64,000 bases of DNA from contig CAXULW010000019.1 of NCBI GenBank assembly GCA_964252015.1, positions 1 through 64,000 of the forward strand, given 5' to 3'. The translations under genes and the position numbers were made by a program. Positions 60,729-64,000 of this stretch are shown here, piece after piece. The DNA is from CAXSBR01 sp964252015 (GTDB lineage Bacteria; Actinomycetota; Actinomycetes; Mycobacteriales; Jatrophihabitantaceae). Numbering within the stretch: the stretch's first letter is position 1; each line of letters starts with the position of its first letter. The notes beneath the pieces were generated by a model. The model saw only the letters and a program-made list of their open reading frames with translations. It made no database searches and had not been told where the DNA came from.

Positions 60729-62789
60729 GTGAAGTTTGCCATCCGAGGGCTCACCGTCCTCGCCGCCGCGACCGCTCTGGTCGCCGGCACCGCCGTCTCG
60801 CCGGTAACCGCCGCCCCCAACACCGCCGCCCCCAACACCGCCCACCCCACCACCGCCCACCCGGCCGCGACCCAGGCATCAGGCGTGGGCAAGCTCGAGG
60901 CCAAAGCGGCCAAGACGGTCGCCCATCCCTACGCCCAGCACAAGACCAAGCGCGTCTGTTCGACGGCAACCAAGGCCCACCAGATGAGCTGTTTCGCCAT
61001 CCGGCAGACCGACACGCTGCAGCCGGCCGCGTTCAAGACCAAGGCCGTGGTGCCCAACGCTGTCCCGTCCGGCTACGGCCCGGCCAACCTGGCCAGCGCC
61101 TACAAGTTGTCCAGCAGCGGCGGCAGTGGGGCCACCGTCGCCATCGTCGATGCGTACAACGACCCGACTGCGGCGGCAGACCTGGCCGCCTACCGGAGCC
61201 AGTACGGCCTGCCGGCATGCACCGTGGCCAGTGGCTGCCTGCGCATCGTGAACCAGAACGGCGCCACCAGCCCGCTGCCGATCACCGACTCCGGCTGGTC
61301 CCAGGAGATATCGCTGGACCTGGACATGGTCTCGGCCGTCTGCCCCAAGTGCAAGATCCTCCTGGTCGAGGCGAACAGTGCCAACGACGCCGACCTGTTC
61401 ACCGCCGTGGACACCGCGGTGAACCTGGGCGCGAAGTACGTGTCCAACAGCTACGGCGGCCCTGAGTACGCCGGCCAGACCAGCGCCGACGCCCACTTCA
61501 ACCACCCGGGCGTGGCCATCACCGTGAGTACCGGTGACAAAGGCAACGCAGAGGGTCCGGAGTACCCGGCCAGCAGCCGCTACGTCACCGCGGTCGGCGG
61601 GACGTCGCTCAGCACCGCCACCAATGCCCGGGGCTGGACCGAGTCCGCCTGGTCCGGCGCTGGTTCCGGCTGCTCGGCCTACGACACCAAACCCGCCTGG
61701 CAGACCGTCGCTACCGGAAGCTGCACCACGCGGGCCGAGGCCGACGTCTCCGCGGTGGCCGACCCGAACACCGGCGTGGCCGTCTACCTGACCACGGGAG
61801 GCGACGGCTGGACCGTCTACGGCGGTACCAGCGCGGCCGCGCCGATCGTGGCGTCGGTGTACGCGCTCGCCGGCACCCCCGCCGCCGGGACCTACCCGGC
61901 GTCGTACCCGTATTCGCACCCGAGCAACCTGTTCGACGTCACCACCGGCAACAACGGTTCCTGCGGCGCGCCGCTGTGCACCGCGGGCACGGGCTGGGAC
62001 GGCCCGACCGGCCTCGGCACACCGAACGGGACGGCGGCGTTCACCGCCGGCAGCACCGCGACGATCACCGTGACCAACCCCGGCAACAAGACGGCCACCG
62101 TGGGCACGGCGATCACCCCGTTCACCCTGACCGCCAGCGGCGGCACGACCTATACCTGGGCCGCGACCGGCCTGCCGCCGGGTCTCGCGATCGGTTCCAC
62201 CACCGGGACGATCTCGGGCACGCCGACCGCGGCCGGCACCTTTTCCGTGACGGCAACGGCGACGTCGGGCGGGCAGTCCGGCCCCGCGACGTTCACCATC
62301 ACCGTCAGCCCCGTCGTTGGCGGATGTGCTGGCGTCGGTCAGAAGCTGGCCAATCCCGGCTTCGAGAGCGGCAACACGGTCTGGACGACCACGGCCGGCG
62401 TCATCGGCCAGTACACGTCCTCCGGCCAGCCGCCGCACGGCGGTACCTGGGACGCGTGGCTGGACGGCTACGGCACCACCCACACCGACACGCTGAGCCA
62501 GTCGGTGACCATCCCGGCCGGGTGCACCAAATCGACGCTGTCGTTCTACCTGCACGTCGCCACGGCCGAGACGACCACCACGGCCCAGTACGACAAGCTG
62601 ACGGTCACGATCGGCTCGACCACGTTGGCCACGTACTCCAACCTGAGCAAGGGCGCCGGCTACCTGCCGCGGTCGTTCAGCGTGGGTTCCTTCGCCGGCC
62701 AGACGGTCGTGGTGAAGTTCACCGGCGCCGAGGACAACTCGCTGCCGACGTCTTTCGTCATCGACGACACGGCCCTAACCGCGAGCTGA
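60729..62789 (+). CDS. Secreted S53 (sedolisin-like) serine peptidase with Ig-like and C-terminal beta domains
   Basis: The 686-aa protein starts with a signal peptide (MKFAIRGLTVLAAATALVAGTAVSPVTA) and a short Ala/Thr/Pro/His repeat. The catalytic domain (about 105-440) has WSQEISLDLDMV with the Glu/Asp pair, and the nucleophile in YGGTSAAAPIVASVYA, followed by GTGWDGPTGLGTPNG. An Ig-like putative domain (TNPGNKTATVGTAITPFTL...GTISGTPTAAGTFSVT) and a carbohydrate-binding-like beta domain follow. Sedolisins usually have a propeptide of about 180 residues; only about 75 are present here. GGAGG lies just before GTG 60729. The 184-bp gap upstream holds no signal I can name. Confidence 0.9.
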   Translation: MKFAIRGLTVLAAATALVAGTAVSPVTAAPNTAAPNTAHPTTAHPAATQASGVGKLEAKAAKTVAHPYAQHKTKRVCSTATKAHQMSCFAIRQTDTLQPAAFKTKAVVPNAVPSGYGPANLASAYKLSSSGGSGATVAIVDAYNDPTAAADLAAYRSQYGLPACTVASGCLRIVNQNGATSPLPITDSGWSQEISLDLDMVSAVCPKCKILLVEANSANDADLFTAVDTAVNLGAKYVSNSYGGPEYAGQTSADAHFNHPGVAITVSTGDKGNAEGPEYPASSRYVTAVGGTSLSTATNARGWTESAWSGAGSGCSAYDTKPAWQTVATGSCTTRAEADVSAVADPNTGVAVYLTTGGDGWTVYGGTSAAAPIVASVYALAGTPAAGTYPASYPYSHPSNLFDVTTGNNGSCGAPLCTAGTGWDGPTGLGTPNGTAAFTAGSTATITVTNPGNKTATVGTAITPFTLTASGGTTYTWAATGLPPGLAIGSTTGTISGTPTAAGTFSVTATATSGGQSGPATFTITVSPVVGGCAGVGQKLANPGFESGNTVWTTTAGVIGQYTSSGQPPHGGTWDAWLDGYGTTHTDTLSQSVTIPAGCTKSTLSFYLHVATAETTTTAQYDKLTVTIGSTTLATYSNLSKGAGYLPRSFSVGSFAGQTVVVKFTGAEDNSLPTSFVIDDTALTAS

Positions 62790-62803
62790 ACCCACGGAGC
62801 CAG

Positions 62804-62844
62804 CAGGGGCCGTCCGTGCGATGCGGACGGCCCCTGGGTTTCTT
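62804..62844 (+). terminator. Intrinsic terminator after the S53 peptidase gene
   Basis: CAGGGGCCGTCCG (62804-62816) pairs perfectly with CGGACGGCCCCTG (62824-62836) around a 7-base loop, and TTTCTT follows at 62839-62844. It begins 15 bases after the stop codon. Of the hairpins in this window it is the closest to a classic terminator. Confidence 0.88.
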
Positions 62845-62884
62845 GTCGCTGGTTCGAGCGGTTTGACGCTGGTGCGGATGACGT

Positions 62885-63082
62885 TCAGATCGTGGGTTCG
62901 GCCGGTCCCTGGTTGCGCTTGGCCGATTCCTGGTCGAGGTAGTCGTTGGCCTTGTCGATGCCCTGGTCGACCTGCTTGTCGTGGCCGAACTTGGCTTTGG
63001 CCGCGTCGCCGACCTTGTCGAGGCCCTGTTCGACCTTGTCCTTCTGATCGACGAGCTTGTTCTTGATGTCGTTGAAGTCCAT
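62885..63082 (-). CDS. Small acidic/lysine-rich protein of the MT0933/CsbD-like antitoxin family
   Basis: A 65-aa hydrophilic helical protein, MDFNDIKNKLVDQKDKVEQG..., ending in a Pro/Glu tail. It resembles the small actinobacterial MT0933-type family (listed as antitoxin) and general stress CsbD-like proteins; no toxin gene is adjacent, so the antitoxin label should be treated with care. AGGAG lies seven bases before ATG 63082. A tandem paralogue follows at 63137-63316. Confidence 0.75.
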   Translation of the reverse strand: MDFNDIKNKLVDQKDKVEQGLDKVGDAAKAKFGHDKQVDQGIDKANDYLDQESAKRNQGPAEPTI

Positions 63083-63136
63083 GGCGCGCTCCTGCGTCTG
63101 TTGAGGGGTGGCCTTACAACTTACGTGCTCGACGCC

Positions 63137-63316
63137 CTATTTGGGCTTGTCGGCGGCGGCCCGCTGGTCCAGGAACGAGACCAGCTCCTGTTCGCCCTTG
63201 TCGATTTCGCTCTTGTGCCCGACGCGCTGCTCGAGGGTTTCGCCGCCCTTGTCCGCGACCTTCTCCACGGTCGCCCGCTGGTCCACGAGCTCCTGCTCGA
63301 TCTTGCCGAAGTCCAT
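63137..63316 (-). CDS. 59-aa paralogue of the small MT0933/CsbD-like protein
   Basis: The frame begins MDFGKIEQELVDQRATVEK and ends AAADKPK before TAG. It aligns with the 65-aa neighbour in one piece: MDF..I...LVDQ...VE...DK.G, then GH and LDQ at matching spacing, so the two arose by duplication. It lies upstream of the neighbour on the same strand, 54 bp apart, and is divergent from dnaE. No strong ribosome site is visible (GGGA six bases before the ATG). Confidence 0.7.
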   Translation of the reverse strand: MDFGKIEQELVDQRATVEKVADKGGETLEQRVGHKSEIDKGEQELVSFLDQRAAADKPK

Positions 63317-63489
63317 GTCGATCCCGTCCGGTTCGATGCGGGGCGTCGCCTGGTGCGCGCCGTCGGGTGTGAGCCTATGAGCACCCGCGCTGCGAGGCCA
63401 TCGGTGAACGTCGGGTTGAGGGTGAGAGACACGTTGGTCCCGCGTCGCGGGAATGTCGGACGCTGTCGGACCCAGCAGGCAGAATCGTC

Positions 63490-64000
63490 ATGGTGAGTGC
63501 ACTGGTGGGACCGAGCGCCGACGAGCAGTTCGTACACCTGCACGTCCATACCGAGTACTCGATGCTCGACGGGGCGGCCAAGCTCGGGCCGCTGTTCTCC
63601 GAAGCGGCCCGGATGGGCATGCCGGCGATGGCGATGACCGATCATGGCAACGTCTTCGGCGCCTACGACTTCTACAAGCAGGCGACCGCGGCCGGGGTGA
63701 AGCCGATCATCGGCATGGAGGCCTACCTCACCCCGAACACGTCGCGCTACGACCGCAAGCGGGTGCGCTGGGCCGAAGGTGGCCAGAACGACGTCTCCGG
63801 CGGCGGTGCGTTCACCCACATGACCCTGCTCGCCGAGAGCACCACCGGCATGCACAACCTGTTCCGGCTGTCCTCGCGCTCGTCGTTGGAGGGCTTCTTC
63901 TACAAGCCCCGCGCCGACCGGGAGCTGCTGGCCGAGTACGCGCAAGGCCTGATCGCCACCACCGGCTGCCCGTCGGGGGAGATCCAGACCTGGCTGCGCA
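63490..64000 (+). CDS. dnaE: DNA polymerase III alpha subunit, 5-prime part
   Basis: The first 170 residues are visible; the gene runs off the window. They form the PHP domain of replicative DnaE: FVHLHVHTEYSMLDGAAKLGPLF, AMAMTDHGNVFGAYDFYKQA, IIGMEAYLTP, HMTLLAESTTGMHNLFRLSSRSSLEGFFYKPR and GLIATTGCPSGEI. Start is ATG 63490, or GTG 63493 three bases on, which has CAGAAT seven bases upstream and could be leaderless. Neighbourhood rluD-dnaE is standard for actinobacteria. Confidence 0.95.
   Translation, partial: MVSALVGPSADEQFVHLHVHTEYSMLDGAAKLGPLFSEAARMGMPAMAMTDHGNVFGAYDFYKQATAAGVKPIIGMEAYLTPNTSRYDRKRVRWAEGGQNDVSGGGAFTHMTLLAESTTGMHNLFRLSSRSSLEGFFYKPRADRELLAEYAQGLIATTGCPSGEIQTWLR

Overview
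The window is high-GC actinomycete chromosome: GTG/TTG starts are frequent, most genes in the cell-wall cluster overlap by 4 bp, and the gene order follows the mycobacterial block aroG - pknL - Rv2175c-like - idsA - metF - acetyltransferase - DUF3040 - mraZ/dcw cluster - ileS - rluD - dnaE. A carotenoid set (crtYc, crtYd, crtI, idsA-type synthase) sits where mycobacteria have a mannosyltransferase gene. I cannot name the genus; an environmental, pigmented actinomycete is the best guess.

Layout. 1-3.4 kb: an SDR-type protein, then a divergent cupin regulator and a thioredoxin-reductase-like/methyltransferase fusion sharing a repeat-rich operator. 3.4-14 kb: DAHP synthase, threonine aldolase, PASTA kinase, spermidine-synthase-like protein, Rv2175c-like DNA-binding protein, heterodimeric lycopene cyclase, phytoene desaturase, polyprenyl synthase and MetF. 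14-19.5 kb: sulfotransferase, S33-type hydrolase, a frameshifted secreted surface protein and a GNAT. 19.5-24.6 kb: assimilatory sulfur genes (cysH, small zinc ribbon, sir, cysC, cysG) with a leader-peptide/attenuator-like element in front of sir. 24.6-27.5 kb: a HEPN protein, methyltransferase and DNA polymerase IV behind a perfect LexA box. 27.8-33.3 kb: DUF3040 protein and a MoxR-DUF58-transglutaminase operon.

33.6-54.8 kb is the division and wall cluster: mraZ, rsmH, ftsL, ftsI, murE, murF, mraY, murD, ftsW, murG, murC, ftsQ, then an inserted AbrB/PIN toxin-antitoxin pair, ftsZ, yggS, sepF, yggT, divIVA. It makes UDP-MurNAc-pentapeptide, lipid I and lipid II, polymerises and cross-links them at the septum (FtsW/FtsI/FtsL/FtsQ/FtsZ/SepF) and ends with the polar scaffold. 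The mraZ promoter carries three TGGGG boxes with exact 10-bp period, the known MraZ operator. pgeF (yfiH), often found after ftsZ, is missing here.

54.9-64 kb: ileS on the minus strand behind a T-box leader, a TraR/DksA-like protein with a degenerate zinc finger, rluD (no lspA beside it), a secreted S53 peptidase, two tandem paralogous small acidic proteins (one 59 aa) and the start of dnaE.

Two trends cross the window. Many genes have a TANNNT box 6-8 nt before an RTG start codon, predicting leaderless mRNAs. Many essential genes (murE, murF, ftsW, ftsQ, ftsL, ileS, the kinase) carry in-frame tandem repeats in disordered segments. A 45-51 bp palindromic element occurs twice, once next to the toxin-antitoxin insertion. 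I found no CRISPR array, tRNA, rRNA or insertion sequence.
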